This document shows, piece by piece, positions 42,121 through 51,220 of a DNA stretch of 52,120 nucleotides. Source of the stretch: Prevotella sp. (GTDB taxonomy: Bacteria > Bacteroidota > Bacteroidia > Bacteroidales > Bacteroidaceae); assembly GCA_022778905.1 (NCBI GenBank), contig JALFRV010000143.1:1-52120 (forward strand). The letters run 5' to 3'. The notes under the pieces were generated by a model. The model did no database searches and was not told where the DNA came from. It saw only the letters and a program-made list of their open reading frames with translations. The position numbers were made by a program, and so were the translations under genes. The stretch's first letter is position 1, and every line of letters starts with the position of its first letter.

Positions 42121-43581
42121 ATGAACAGAACAATGAAATATTTCAAGGTATTGATATTGGCCCTTTTCCTCTGCGGTTGCAATGACTTCTTGGAGGAAAA
42201 GCCCATCAGTGAAATTCCGGCAGAGAATATGTGGCAGACAGCCCGTGATGCGAAAGCCGGAGTGAACGAGATCTATGGACTTTTGCGTAAGGCCCTGAGG
42301 GAGAACTACTTCTATTGGGGAGAGTTCCGGTCTGATAATGTCTCGCCCGGTGCGCCGGTCATGGCGGACCAGGCACGTGTCATCAACAACCTGATGTCGA
42401 CAGATGAGAAATGCTCCAAATGGACAGATCTCTACAAGATGATCAATCAGGCGAATCTTGCGATCAAGCATATACCGGGAATAGACATGCCTAACGTGGC
42501 AGACAGAAATGATTACTTAGGCCAGGCCTATGCACTCCGGGCGCTTGGATATTTCTATGCCATCAGAGTCTGGGGAGACGTTCCTTTGTTCGTCGAGCCT
42601 GTAGAGACATGGTCGGAAGATATCTATAAAAGTCGGACAGATAAAAACACAATCATCGAAACCGTCATTATTCCTGACTTGAAACGGGCCGAGAAACTCA
42701 TGAACAGGACTGGTAACTTCGAGCGGAAGCGTATTTCCATCTGCGGCGTCTGGTCCATCCTGGCAGATGTGTACATGTGGATCGGAGATTATAACAATGC
42801 AGATCAAACGATCGACAAGATCAAGACGGTGACCTATAACAATGCGCCGTTTGTCGCGCTCGCGCCTTCCATTCAGGCTTGGCATTCGATGTTCACCGAG
42901 GAATTGAACAACAAACCGTCGGATGACACGCCGAACAACGATGAGTATACAACAAAGGAGTTGATCTTAGTCATCCATTTCAATATGGATGAAGTCGGAA
43001 CGAATGGCTATAGTTATATGTATCAGTGGTTCTCGGGATCCGGTAATCGTGCGGCCGTGCTGTCTGACCGTTTCATGAACCTATTCAATGACGACGACTT
43101 GAAAGGCGACCTGCGGAAAGACATGATCGCTAAATATTATCAGAATGGCTACGAACTGAGGAAGTATATGGCGGGGGACATCAGCAATTCACTGAATAAG
43201 ACCTGTGAAGTTGCCTATCCCGTTTATCGCTATTCAGACATGTTGCTCCTCCAGGCTGAAGCGAAGGCACATCTGGGAAAATGGGATGAAGCGCTTGATA
43301 TCGTCAAGAAGATAAGGGACCGTGCCGGACTGATCACGCCGACAGCCAATGATTTCAGTTCGGAAACTGATCTTGTGAAGTTCATCTTGCGTGAACGCCA
43401 GGTAGAATTGGTCGGTGAAGGAAGACGCTGGTTTGACTTGCTCCGGACCGGAATGTGGAAAGAAGTCATGGGACCTGTCAATGGCATGACCCAGGAAGGA
43501 AACGAATTGTTCCCCATCCACTATTCCCATCTTATTGAAAATCCAAAACTTACACAGAATTCATATTATGGAAATCATTAA
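42121..43581 (+). CDS. SusD/RagB-family substrate-binding lipoprotein
   Basis: This is a 486-residue surface lipoprotein, lipobox 'ALFLCGC' (Cys20), then 'NDFLEEKPISEIPAENMW', a very typical SusD start. The TPR-like 'LGQAYALRALGYFYAIRVWG' and the C-terminal 'RYSDMLLLQAEAKAHLGKW', 'RERQVELVGEGRRWFDLLR' and 'LFPIHYSHLIENPKLTQN' are present. It follows susC by 11 bases and is followed 13 bases later by the fasciclin-like lipoprotein. Confidence 0.96.
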   Translation: MNRTMKYFKVLILALFLCGCNDFLEEKPISEIPAENMWQTARDAKAGVNEIYGLLRKALRENYFYWGEFRSDNVSPGAPVMADQARVINNLMSTDEKCSKWTDLYKMINQANLAIKHIPGIDMPNVADRNDYLGQAYALRALGYFYAIRVWGDVPLFVEPVETWSEDIYKSRTDKNTIIETVIIPDLKRAEKLMNRTGNFERKRISICGVWSILADVYMWIGDYNNADQTIDKIKTVTYNNAPFVALAPSIQAWHSMFTEELNNKPSDDTPNNDEYTTKELILVIHFNMDEVGTNGYSYMYQWFSGSGNRAAVLSDRFMNLFNDDDLKGDLRKDMIAKYYQNGYELRKYMAGDISNSLNKTCEVAYPVYRYSDMLLLQAEAKAHLGKWDEALDIVKKIRDRAGLITPTANDFSSETDLVKFILRERQVELVGEGRRWFDLLRTGMWKEVMGPVNGMTQEGNELFPIHYSHLIENPKLTQNSYYGNH

Positions 43582-43594
43582 TATTCGGCATTTT

Positions 43595-44203
43595 ATGAAA
43601 ATGAGAAAGTATTCTCTGTTCCTCGGTGGACTGATCTTGACGCTCCTGTCCGCCTGTGGATTGGATCTGCAGACCGACTATGATTACAAGCCATCTGTTG
43701 ATGATCCGCATGTGAACATGACGGTATGGGACTACATGTCCACGCATCAGGCTGATTTTTCTACATTCCAACAGGCTGTTGAATATGTAGGTCTTGAAGA
43801 CTATTATCAGCAAATGAAAAGCAAATACACATACCTCCTTCTGAACAATACAGCCATGAAAGCTTATATGGACGATGTCTTCCCCGGCGCGGAAAGCATC
43901 TCTGACTGTGATTCCGCAACCGTGCGGAAAATGATCCTCTATCATATTATTGACGGCGAATACAGTTCTTACGGCCAGCTTGATGTCGAACCAAGGTATG
44001 TCCTGACAATGCTTCAGGGAGAAGAGGGACTGATGACGATGTCCGTATGGAAAAATCCGTGGCAGGCGGCTGTAGGCAAGGTGTTGGTAAACCAGACAGG
44101 CAGCAATGCCAATTCGCCTCAGCGCAACGCGAAGACCAGCAACATTCTGGCTACGAACGGCGTCGTACATATATTTGAAAATTATTGTTATTACCGAAAG
44201 TGA
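43595..44203 (+). CDS. Fasciclin (FAS1)-like domain lipoprotein
   Basis: The start at 43595, 13 bases after the SusD stop, gives 202 residues and a lipobox 'LTLLSAC' (Cys21); starts further upstream overlap SusD and spoil the signal. One FAS1-like domain is visible: 'FSTFQQAVEYVGLEDYYQQM', 'KYTYLLLNNTAMKAYMDDVF' (the 'T-F/L-x-P-N' region), 'VRKMILYHIIDGEYSS' (the YH motif), and 'TSNILATNGVVHIFENYC' at the end. FAS1 domains mediate adhesion or carbohydrate binding. In a SusCD operon it is probably a surface accessory that binds substrate or a host or plant matrix; exact role unknown. Confidence 0.82.
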   Translation: MKMRKYSLFLGGLILTLLSACGLDLQTDYDYKPSVDDPHVNMTVWDYMSTHQADFSTFQQAVEYVGLEDYYQQMKSKYTYLLLNNTAMKAYMDDVFPGAESISDCDSATVRKMILYHIIDGEYSSYGQLDVEPRYVLTMLQGEEGLMTMSVWKNPWQAAVGKVLVNQTGSNANSPQRNAKTSNILATNGVVHIFENYCYYRK

Positions 44204-44211
44204 ATTGCTCT

Positions 44212-45726
44212 ATGAAAACCAAGTTAATATTGTGCACGCTCCTGATGATGCTTCTGGCATCCTGCCATGATGATCATATTGATCCCAACACAGCTTTACC
44301 AACCATCCAGTTCCCACTGACACAACTGAATATTGACCTTAACAAGGTAGATAACCTGCCGGTTATTGCCATCATTAAATCGGAAGCAGGCCTTAAGAAA
44401 GTAGATTTGAAAATTGAGACAGAGGCTGGTGTCGTCCATTATAAAACGATCACGGAGTTCTATAATGTGCACAACTACAGTCTTGCCGAGACTCCTGAAT
44501 ATCAGGACAGCTACAAGTCTGTGACCGTTGAGGCTACTGACCTTCTGGATCGTAGTGTCTCCGCGCTTCTGCCTTTGCAGGTAACGGGCATCATTGCCAG
44601 ACCTGTGATAGAATTTGATCCCGACTCCATCGTCTATGATGAGCGTGAAGACAATCCCCAGATACCTCATACGAAGTTCACGGTGACCTCTGAAGCCGGG
44701 TTGAAATCAGTTGAAATGTATCTTGTCTCCAAAGATGGGCAGGAACTGAAAGGCCGGGCCGAACTGTCGGGAGAAAAGGATTATCAGTTTGATGGATTCA
44801 TTCCGTATACTGAGAATGATAAAGGTTTCAAAGTCAAAGCGGAAGACAAATACGGGAATACGACGATTTCGACACTTCCGGTTATCTACAAGACGCTTGC
44901 TCCTCCGGTGCTGACTTTAGCCCAGGAACCGATCAGCGGATTGTCAGGAGAAGCCGTTACGGTTCCTATAAGCATCACCTCGCAAAGGGGTGTGTCGACT
45001 GTCGACATCTATCTTGTTGAAAGCGGGAAGGAGAATTTGGCCGAGCATCTGGTGATGGGGCATGAAAACACATTGAATCTTACGCCGTCTGTCGTTCTGA
45101 CTGCCGCGGCCACGAAGCTCAAAATCGTCGTTTCGGACGGCCGAAAGGAGACGGTCGGATATGTGAAAGTCTATGTTGACATGAAGGTTGCCACACTCTA
45201 CGTGGGTAGCCAGCCTATTGCCAACACAGCCCATAAGAATTATCCGGGTGCTTTCGGTATGGCTTCTCTGAAAGACATGAAGACTTACTCGGTCGACTAT
45301 GCCATCAATGGGGACAACTCAGCCAATATCGATTTCAAGTTCTATTGTTTCGGCGGGCAGGCCGTGCCACGGTTATACTCCATGGATAATACGGAAAAAA
45401 GCGCCGAATATGGTGGTACGTCGGGCAAGTTGACCGCAATCACGGTGAAGAATGCGACCCGGTTTGCCGTCTTGAGTAATTTCGATTACGACAACGCGAC
45501 CACTGTTACCATCGGCAATATCCTGTCGAGCAGCATCACGCTGTCCAAGCTGACCCCCTTCAGTGTCGGTGATGTCATCGCCTTCCGGACAGGCAATACA
45601 TCTACTTCCGGTGGTGGGAAGATCGGTGTCATGAAAGTAGTCAATATCATCTCTGCTAAAGAACTTGGGTCGGCGAATGCCACGGCCAATATCCTTGTCG
45701 TTGAGATTAAAATGCCAATCAAATAA
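44212..45726 (+). CDS. Surface lipoprotein with Ig-like repeats (probable SusE/SGBP analogue)
   Basis: The start at 44212 gives 504 residues with lipobox 'MMLLASC' (Cys18); it begins 8 bases after the fasciclin gene. At least three beta-sandwich repeats are visible, with recurring phrases such as 'SEAGLKKVDLKIETEAG', 'SEAGLKSVEMYLVSKDGQ' and 'SQRGVSTVDIYLVESGKE', spaced by about 100 residues. The last 170 residues ('YVGSQPIANTAHKNYPGAFG' onward) look like a distinct C-terminal binding domain. Position after susCD and tandem Ig-like domains are typical of surface glycan-binding proteins. I do not recognise a named family, so the function is inferred from context. Confidence 0.75.
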   Translation: MKTKLILCTLLMMLLASCHDDHIDPNTALPTIQFPLTQLNIDLNKVDNLPVIAIIKSEAGLKKVDLKIETEAGVVHYKTITEFYNVHNYSLAETPEYQDSYKSVTVEATDLLDRSVSALLPLQVTGIIARPVIEFDPDSIVYDEREDNPQIPHTKFTVTSEAGLKSVEMYLVSKDGQELKGRAELSGEKDYQFDGFIPYTENDKGFKVKAEDKYGNTTISTLPVIYKTLAPPVLTLAQEPISGLSGEAVTVPISITSQRGVSTVDIYLVESGKENLAEHLVMGHENTLNLTPSVVLTAAATKLKIVVSDGRKETVGYVKVYVDMKVATLYVGSQPIANTAHKNYPGAFGMASLKDMKTYSVDYAINGDNSANIDFKFYCFGGQAVPRLYSMDNTEKSAEYGGTSGKLTAITVKNATRFAVLSNFDYDNATTVTIGNILSSSITLSKLTPFSVGDVIAFRTGNTSTSGGGKIGVMKVVNIISAKELGSANATANILVVEIKMPIK

Positions 45727-45740
45727 TTAGATAATCACAT

Positions 45741-46721
45741 ATGAACAGAATGATTGTTGAAAGATACATGCTTGTCGGGTGTCTGTGTATCATTGCCTTG
45801 TTGTCGGGCTGTTCAGAGTATGACAGCGTTTCGCCCAAAAGCGACCCGATCTACGAGCCGGTGCGCATGCCCGAGAAAGCAATGGTCATGGCGGATCAAT
45901 CGAGGAATGCCATCATCATTAGTGACTTGGCAACCAATAAAGTTGTCTGGAGCTGGGATCCTGTGTCTGCCAAGATGCCGGCCTCTTCCCGGTCGTGGTT
46001 TGTCAATCCAAGTGAGTGCAAGCCTGTGATGGACAATCGGTGCATTCTGATGACCGCCAGTGGAGGCGCTGTAGCGCTGATCCGTATTGCTGACCATAAG
46101 GTTTTGTTCTACGCATATTGCGGGAGCAATCCGCACTCGGCCGAGATGCTGCCCGATGGGAACATCGTGACGGCCGAATCTTATGCTGGAGAGATCAACA
46201 CGTTTGTCGTTGACACGGTGAAAGTCTTTGGTGTGAAGGCTGATACGAAGAAGATCGGCAATGCTCACAATGTCGTTTGGGACGCCAAGCGCAACTGTCT
46301 CTATGCGACAGGAACGCTCCAAGGAGGCGTGACAGCTGTCTTCCGGTTTTCCTATAATGGCGATCGGCTCTCTCCCATGCTGCAAGGTCAGAAGCGGATC
46401 TACACCTTCGAGAACGAGTCCGGCGGTCATGATCTCTTCCCTGTGCAGGGAAAAGAAGGTCTCTTATGGCTGACTGCCGCCTCCGCGGTCTATCAGCTTG
46501 ACGTTTCGAAAGAGCCGGTCAGCTGTGAGAAAGTCTATGACATCACGGATGTGAAAAGCATCGCCAACGACGGGAATGACATCTACCTGCTGAAGCCGAC
46601 AGAAGAATGGTGGGCCGAAGGACCTGTCGATCCCTCCGGCAATGTCTGGTTTCAGCTGAAAGGATCACGCCTCTATAAGTGCCGTCTGATGCAGCCTGAC
46701 ACTTTCAGCTACCACCAATGA
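45741..46721 (+). CDS. DUF6528-like beta-propeller lipoprotein
   Basis: This is a 326-residue protein with lipobox 'IALLSGC' (Cys24). Repeated blade-like segments are 'KAMVMADQSRNAIIISDLAT', 'NKVVWSWDP', 'RCILMTASGGAVALIRIADH', 'HSAEMLPDGNIVTAESYAG' and 'NAHNVVWDAKRNCLYATGT'. They indicate a six- or seven-bladed propeller and resemble DUF6528 proteins from memory. Such proteins accompany glycan-degradation loci; whether they bind or cleave sugar is unclear, and no catalytic residues are evident. Its stop overlaps the start of the GH99-like gene by 4 bases (ATGA). Confidence 0.75.
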   Translation: MNRMIVERYMLVGCLCIIALLSGCSEYDSVSPKSDPIYEPVRMPEKAMVMADQSRNAIIISDLATNKVVWSWDPVSAKMPASSRSWFVNPSECKPVMDNRCILMTASGGAVALIRIADHKVLFYAYCGSNPHSAEMLPDGNIVTAESYAGEINTFVVDTVKVFGVKADTKKIGNAHNVVWDAKRNCLYATGTLQGGVTAVFRFSYNGDRLSPMLQGQKRIYTFENESGGHDLFPVQGKEGLLWLTAASAVYQLDVSKEPVSCEKVYDITDVKSIANDGNDIYLLKPTEEWWAEGPVDPSGNVWFQLKGSRLYKCRLMQPDTFSYHQ

Positions 46722-48520
46722 AGACGCTTCGGTCCTTTTGGCTCTGCCTGACTCTTATCTTGCTGTTTCCTGTGACATATGCAGGAAACGGCAAGAAGAT
46801 ATATGCTGACTATCACGGAGTGCGGTATACCAGGTTGCATGACGGGAAATTAGGCCGTTGGAGTTATTTCGCAAAGACCGAGAAGTCGGCCACTTCCACC
46901 CGCCTGATCTGCTATAATGCTGATCAGGTGACAGCCGATGGCAGGCATGAGATAGCCGCTGCGCATTATCCGCTTGTTGGCTTACAGTCCGATTTGGATG
47001 ATGACTACCTCGAATATCAGATCCTTACGGCAAAAGCTGCGGGCATTGACGGATTTTTCATAGAATGGGGATTCCGGCCCCATGAGAATGATGTCCTGCT
47101 GAAAGCCATGCAGCGCGTCGCCGCAAAATATGATTTCGAAATCGGCATCAACTGGTGTGACGGATGGCTGTATTATGACTGGATCACCAAGATCTATCCG
47201 CAGATCAGCGACCGTGCGGCCAAAACGCGGTATATGGCCCAATGCTACCAGTATCTTCTTGACAGCGTTCTCTATGCCCGAACGGCACCTTTGGTGAACG
47301 GTGCTCCGGTCTTTTATCATTTCGGAGGAGGCGCCCGGCCTGACGAATTCATGCAAGTGCTGGAGGCGGTCCGCCCTGACGGAGGCCGTCCCGTGCCGTC
47401 CATCCTCAGAAGGTGGGCGGAGTGGGGACACCTGGCTGGCGGAGTATACCAGCCGGTCACGTCCGGCAGTGACATCTCTGCATGGAAATCGTTGGGCGAG
47501 ACGCCTACTGCGTGGATTCCGGCCCGTGTCCGCAAGGGAGACGGAGCTTACCCTTCCTATGACTATTGGGCCTCGGAGGAGGATGTGCTGCGATTTTTAG
47601 AGCCATTCCGTGATTCGGTTTGGCTCGCCCTACGGCGTCCTCACGAGGTGAAGTCGGGATTTGTCATGCCGGGCATGGACAACAGAGGCTGTGCGGGGTG
47701 GGGACATTCCGTCTTCTATCTGATAGACCGGAATGACGGATCGCTCTATGACCGGATGTGGCAATATTGCATGCAGAGCAAGGACAGCCTTGACATGATG
47801 TTCATTGCGTCGTGGAACGACTTTACCGAAGGGCATGAGATTGCCCCGACGATCGAGTGTGGCTACAGGGAATTGGAGACAACCATGAAGTATGCGGCAC
47901 AGTTCAAGGAGTTTGTGCCTGATGGCAAGGCGCTCCGATTGCCTTACCGGCTGTTTGTCGAAAGAAAGAACGTCGAATGGCTCAAGCCGCTCATTCCCGG
48001 CTGGCAGCAGTTCGCTGACAGCTTGGATCAGGTGGCGTCGATGCTTGCCAAGGGTGCTTATGACGCGGCAGAGCGGACGCTTGTCCGATGCGGGCAGGCG
48101 GTCGAGACTGTGAAAAAGCGGGTTCGGACCAGGACATTCAGCTTGGATGAGGCCGGCATGACGATCCGGGGCGCGTCAAAGAAGAAAGCTTGGAACGCCA
48201 CGGACGGTCTCACGCTCACCTTGGGGGTGAAGGCCAACATTGACCTGAATACATCTTACAATCGGGGATTCATGGAATTTGAATACCTTGATGTGCCCGA
48301 TGCCGCTTTGTTCGTCAGGTCTGCGACCCGTAAAGAGCCTAAACATGATTTTGACACCGTGGGCAAGATCATGACCACGGGCAGCGGTCTGTGGAAAAAA
48401 GCGAGGGTCACCCTCTATGGCGAAAACATTGCCTATCCTTATCAGAAACCGGCTTTCTATCTCAAAGGCGGCACCATGGTCCGCAACATCTCCCTGCAGT
48501 ACGATCTCTATACGATTTAA
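46718..48520 (+). CDS. GH99/GH71-like glycoside hydrolase
   Basis: This is a 600-residue protein with signal peptide (about 1-22, 'LTLILLFPVTYAG'). A (beta/alpha)8 barrel is indicated by 'AAHYPLVGLQSDLDDDYLEY', 'AKAAGIDGFFIEWGF', 'EIGINWCDGWLYYDW', 'PVFYHFGG' and the catalytic-region motif 'FIASWNDFTEGHEIAPTIE' (366-374), where GH99-type enzymes carry 'WNEWHEGTE'. GH99 enzymes are endo-alpha-mannosidases and GH71 alpha-1,3-glucanases; the related GH99-like families are diverse, so I do not assign a substrate. A C-terminal beta-rich domain (about 470-600) may bind carbohydrate. It overlaps the propeller gene by 4 bases and precedes GH2 by 11, all in one operon. Confidence 0.82.
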   Translation: MKTLRSFWLCLTLILLFPVTYAGNGKKIYADYHGVRYTRLHDGKLGRWSYFAKTEKSATSTRLICYNADQVTADGRHEIAAAHYPLVGLQSDLDDDYLEYQILTAKAAGIDGFFIEWGFRPHENDVLLKAMQRVAAKYDFEIGINWCDGWLYYDWITKIYPQISDRAAKTRYMAQCYQYLLDSVLYARTAPLVNGAPVFYHFGGGARPDEFMQVLEAVRPDGGRPVPSILRRWAEWGHLAGGVYQPVTSGSDISAWKSLGETPTAWIPARVRKGDGAYPSYDYWASEEDVLRFLEPFRDSVWLALRRPHEVKSGFVMPGMDNRGCAGWGHSVFYLIDRNDGSLYDRMWQYCMQSKDSLDMMFIASWNDFTEGHEIAPTIECGYRELETTMKYAAQFKEFVPDGKALRLPYRLFVERKNVEWLKPLIPGWQQFADSLDQVASMLAKGAYDAAERTLVRCGQAVETVKKRVRTRTFSLDEAGMTIRGASKKKAWNATDGLTLTLGVKANIDLNTSYNRGFMEFEYLDVPDAALFVRSATRKEPKHDFDTVGKIMTTGSGLWKKARVTLYGENIAYPYQKPAFYLKGGTMVRNISLQYDLYTI

Positions 48521-48531
48521 TCCCAATTTTC

Positions 48532-51168
48532 ATGAAGCGTATTCTTTCGATATTGATATTCCTTTGCGCCATGGCAAGTGGCGCGGCCGGCCGGACCCGT
48601 TATTCCATCAATGAGGGCTGGCAGTTCCGTTTTGGTGAGGCTTCGCGGTCATCCGGTTCCGACGCAGGTGTGTGGCAACGCGTCGATCTGCCTCATACGT
48701 GGAACGTGGACGACGTGGACGACGAGGCTCCGGGATACCTGCGCGGCAGGGCATGTTATAAAAAACAGGTCATGATCGACCGTCCGCAAGGTGCCGAACG
48801 TGTGTACATCTACTTCGAAGGCGTCAATCAGGAGGCGCATGTCTATGTCAACGGCCGTCTGGCAGGCAGCCATCGGGGCGGTTATACTGCCTTCTGTGTT
48901 GACCTGACGGACTGTGTCACGTTCGGCAAGCGCAATGAGCTGATGGTCGAAGTGACCAACAGTTACGACCGCTCCATTGCCCCGTTGTCGGCCGATTTCA
49001 CATTTTTCGGCGGCATCTACAGGGATGTGTGGATTGTCTATACGTCGCAGATCCATCTGGCCACTGATGATTATGGATCGTCCGGCGTACTTGTCCGGAC
49101 GCCGCATACGGACGGGGTGTTCAAGGGAGTGGAAATCCTCACAAGGATCAACAGTCACATCAGCCGCAGGAAGACAGTCCGACTGGTCCACACGGTGCTC
49201 GATGCAGCCGGCGCCGAAGTGAAAAGCCAGTCGGCAAGGGTCAGATTGGAGGCCGGCCGGAAGGATGCTTCTGGCCGCACCGTGATCGGCATTTCGAACC
49301 CCCGGTTGTGGTCTGTGGATGATCCTTACCTGTATGCCGTCCGCACCTGCATCTATGATGCTGATTCGGGGAAGCTGTTGGACGAGGCCATGACGCGGTT
49401 CGGATTCAGATGGTTCCGATTCGACCCGGACCGCGGGTTCTGGCTCAACGGCAAGCCTCTGCAGCTGATCGGGACCTCGAGACATCAGGATTTCTACAAG
49501 AAAGGGAATGCACTCTCTGATGATCTTCACATCCGTGATGTCCGAAAGCTCAAGGAGATGGGAGGCAACTTTCTGCGTGTGGCCCATTATCCGCAGGATC
49601 CCACGGTGCTTGAAATGTGCGACCGGTTGGGAATCATTGCCAGTGTGGAGATTCCGGTCGTCAATGCCGTTGACAGCGGAGAGGCCTTCTTGGCCAACTG
49701 CAGGAACATGGAGATGGAGATGATCCGGCAGAACGGAAACCACCCGTCGGTCGTCATGTGGGGCATCATGAACGAAACGCTGCTGCGGATTCCCAAGGAT
49801 CAGACAGACAAAGAGGGTTATCTCGCCAAGGTCAGGGAGATTGCGGCTGCGCTCGATGCGACGGCCAGAACCGAAGATCCGGAGCGTTACACCTTCCTCG
49901 CGATCCATAATGCCATCCCGTTGTACCGTCGCGCCGGTCTGTTGGATGTCCCCATGGTGCTGGGTCTCAATCTTTACCAGGGCTGGTATGAGGCAGATGT
50001 CACAGGCTTTGAGCGGACCTTGGACCGGCTCCATGCACAGTATCCCTACCTTCCGCTCATGGTCACGGAATATGGAGCCGGCGTCGATCCGAGGATCCAT
50101 GCTGACCAGCCCGAGCGATTCGATTTTTCCCAAGAATACGGACTGGTCTATCACAGGCATTATTATCCGGAGATCCGCAAGCGTTCTTATCTGGCCGGAG
50201 CCAGTGTGTGGAACCTGAACGACTTCTATTCGGAGCCTCGGGTCGACGCGGTGCCGCATGTCAACAACAAGGGACTGACCGGATTGGATCGGGAGGAGAA
50301 AGATGTCTACCTTTATTATAAGGCCTTGCTGGCCGGTGGACCGATGCTGCGTATCGGCAACCGGCATTGGGCCAACCGCGCATGCGTGGGCGACGGCGGG
50401 CGCGGCGTGATCAGTCTGCCCGTCTTCTCCAATGCCGAGACGGTCGAACTGCAGGCTAACGGACAGCGCGTGGGCCGCCGGAAGGTAGACAACGGAGTGG
50501 CTTTCTTCACTGTGCCTGTCACTGACGGGGAGAACCTGATGGCGGCGCGGGCAGTGGTCGGAGGCCGCACGGTCAGCGATGCACTGACATTCCGCGTGCA
50601 GGTGATTCCGCGGAACCTGCGGCAGGGATTCCCTGTGGACGGACTGCATGTCATGCTCGGCTCGACCAGATATTTCGAGGATCGCACCGATGCCGTTTGT
50701 TGGCTGCCCGAACAGGAATACACTGTCGGCAGCTGGGGATATGTCGGCGGAGAGCCCTATCGCCGCAGCGGTGGCCTGCAGGGCACCGATGCGGATATCA
50801 GAGGCACAGAGAATGATCCGGTCTATCAGACCCAACGGCGCGGGATCCGGTCATTCAAGGCAGACACGCCCGACGGGAGCTATCTCGTTGACCTGCATTT
50901 TGCCGTCCTGCAACAGGCTGACCCCTTGGCCTATAATCTGACTCAGGGTCAACGGGAAGTGTCGGAGCGGGAGCGAAGTGTGTTTGATGTGGTCGTCAAT
51001 GGCGACATGGTCTTCAGCGATATGGATCTCGTCGAAGAGGCAGGGGAACTGCAGGCCGTCTGCAAGCGCATCGCCGTGCAGGCCAAGAAGGGGCAGGGGC
51101 TCGATATCCGGTTCGTCCCCAAGTCGGGCAGAACGATCCTGAATGCCATCCGGATCTATCGGGAGTGA
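48532..51168 (+). CDS. GH2-family glycoside hydrolase with C-terminal malectin-like domain
   Basis: The start at 48532 gives 878 residues and a signal peptide ('ILIFLCAMASGAAG'); an earlier in-frame start at 48391 lies inside the GH99-like gene. The N-terminal galactose-binding-like domain ('INEGWQFRFGEAS', 'VDLPHTWNVDDVDDEAPGYL'), Ig-like domain and TIM barrel ('GTSRHQDFYKKGNALSDD') follow. Acid/base Glu415 is in 'VVMWGIMNETL' and nucleophile Glu513 in 'LMVTEYGAG'. Residues about 700-878 form a malectin-like carbohydrate-binding domain ('YTVGSWGYVGGEPYRRSGG', 'SYLVDLHFAVLQ', 'LDIRFVPKSGRTILNAIRI'). The short N-terminal layout without LacZ-type C-terminus fits beta-galactosidase, beta-mannosidase or beta-glucuronidase; I cannot decide which. 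Confidence 0.92.
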   Translation: MKRILSILIFLCAMASGAAGRTRYSINEGWQFRFGEASRSSGSDAGVWQRVDLPHTWNVDDVDDEAPGYLRGRACYKKQVMIDRPQGAERVYIYFEGVNQEAHVYVNGRLAGSHRGGYTAFCVDLTDCVTFGKRNELMVEVTNSYDRSIAPLSADFTFFGGIYRDVWIVYTSQIHLATDDYGSSGVLVRTPHTDGVFKGVEILTRINSHISRRKTVRLVHTVLDAAGAEVKSQSARVRLEAGRKDASGRTVIGISNPRLWSVDDPYLYAVRTCIYDADSGKLLDEAMTRFGFRWFRFDPDRGFWLNGKPLQLIGTSRHQDFYKKGNALSDDLHIRDVRKLKEMGGNFLRVAHYPQDPTVLEMCDRLGIIASVEIPVVNAVDSGEAFLANCRNMEMEMIRQNGNHPSVVMWGIMNETLLRIPKDQTDKEGYLAKVREIAAALDATARTEDPERYTFLAIHNAIPLYRRAGLLDVPMVLGLNLYQGWYEADVTGFERTLDRLHAQYPYLPLMVTEYGAGVDPRIHADQPERFDFSQEYGLVYHRHYYPEIRKRSYLAGASVWNLNDFYSEPRVDAVPHVNNKGLTGLDREEKDVYLYYKALLAGGPMLRIGNRHWANRACVGDGGRGVISLPVFSNAETVELQANGQRVGRRKVDNGVAFFTVPVTDGENLMAARAVVGGRTVSDALTFRVQVIPRNLRQGFPVDGLHVMLGSTRYFEDRTDAVCWLPEQEYTVGSWGYVGGEPYRRSGGLQGTDADIRGTENDPVYQTQRRGIRSFKADTPDGSYLVDLHFAVLQQADPLAYNLTQGQREVSERERSVFDVVVNGDMVFSDMDLVEEAGELQAVCKRIAVQAKKGQGLDIRFVPKSGRTILNAIRIYRE

Positions 51169-51220
51169 CAGGCGGATGGCGGCATGGCGGCTGCCTCCCC
51201 GCAGCATCGGGTGCAGCTGA

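Noticed and set aside
48649..50835. 728-residue minus-strand ORF antisense to the GH2 gene
   Set aside because: Composition-driven shadow in GC-rich coding DNA; the GH2 protein on the plus strand has full domain and active-site support.
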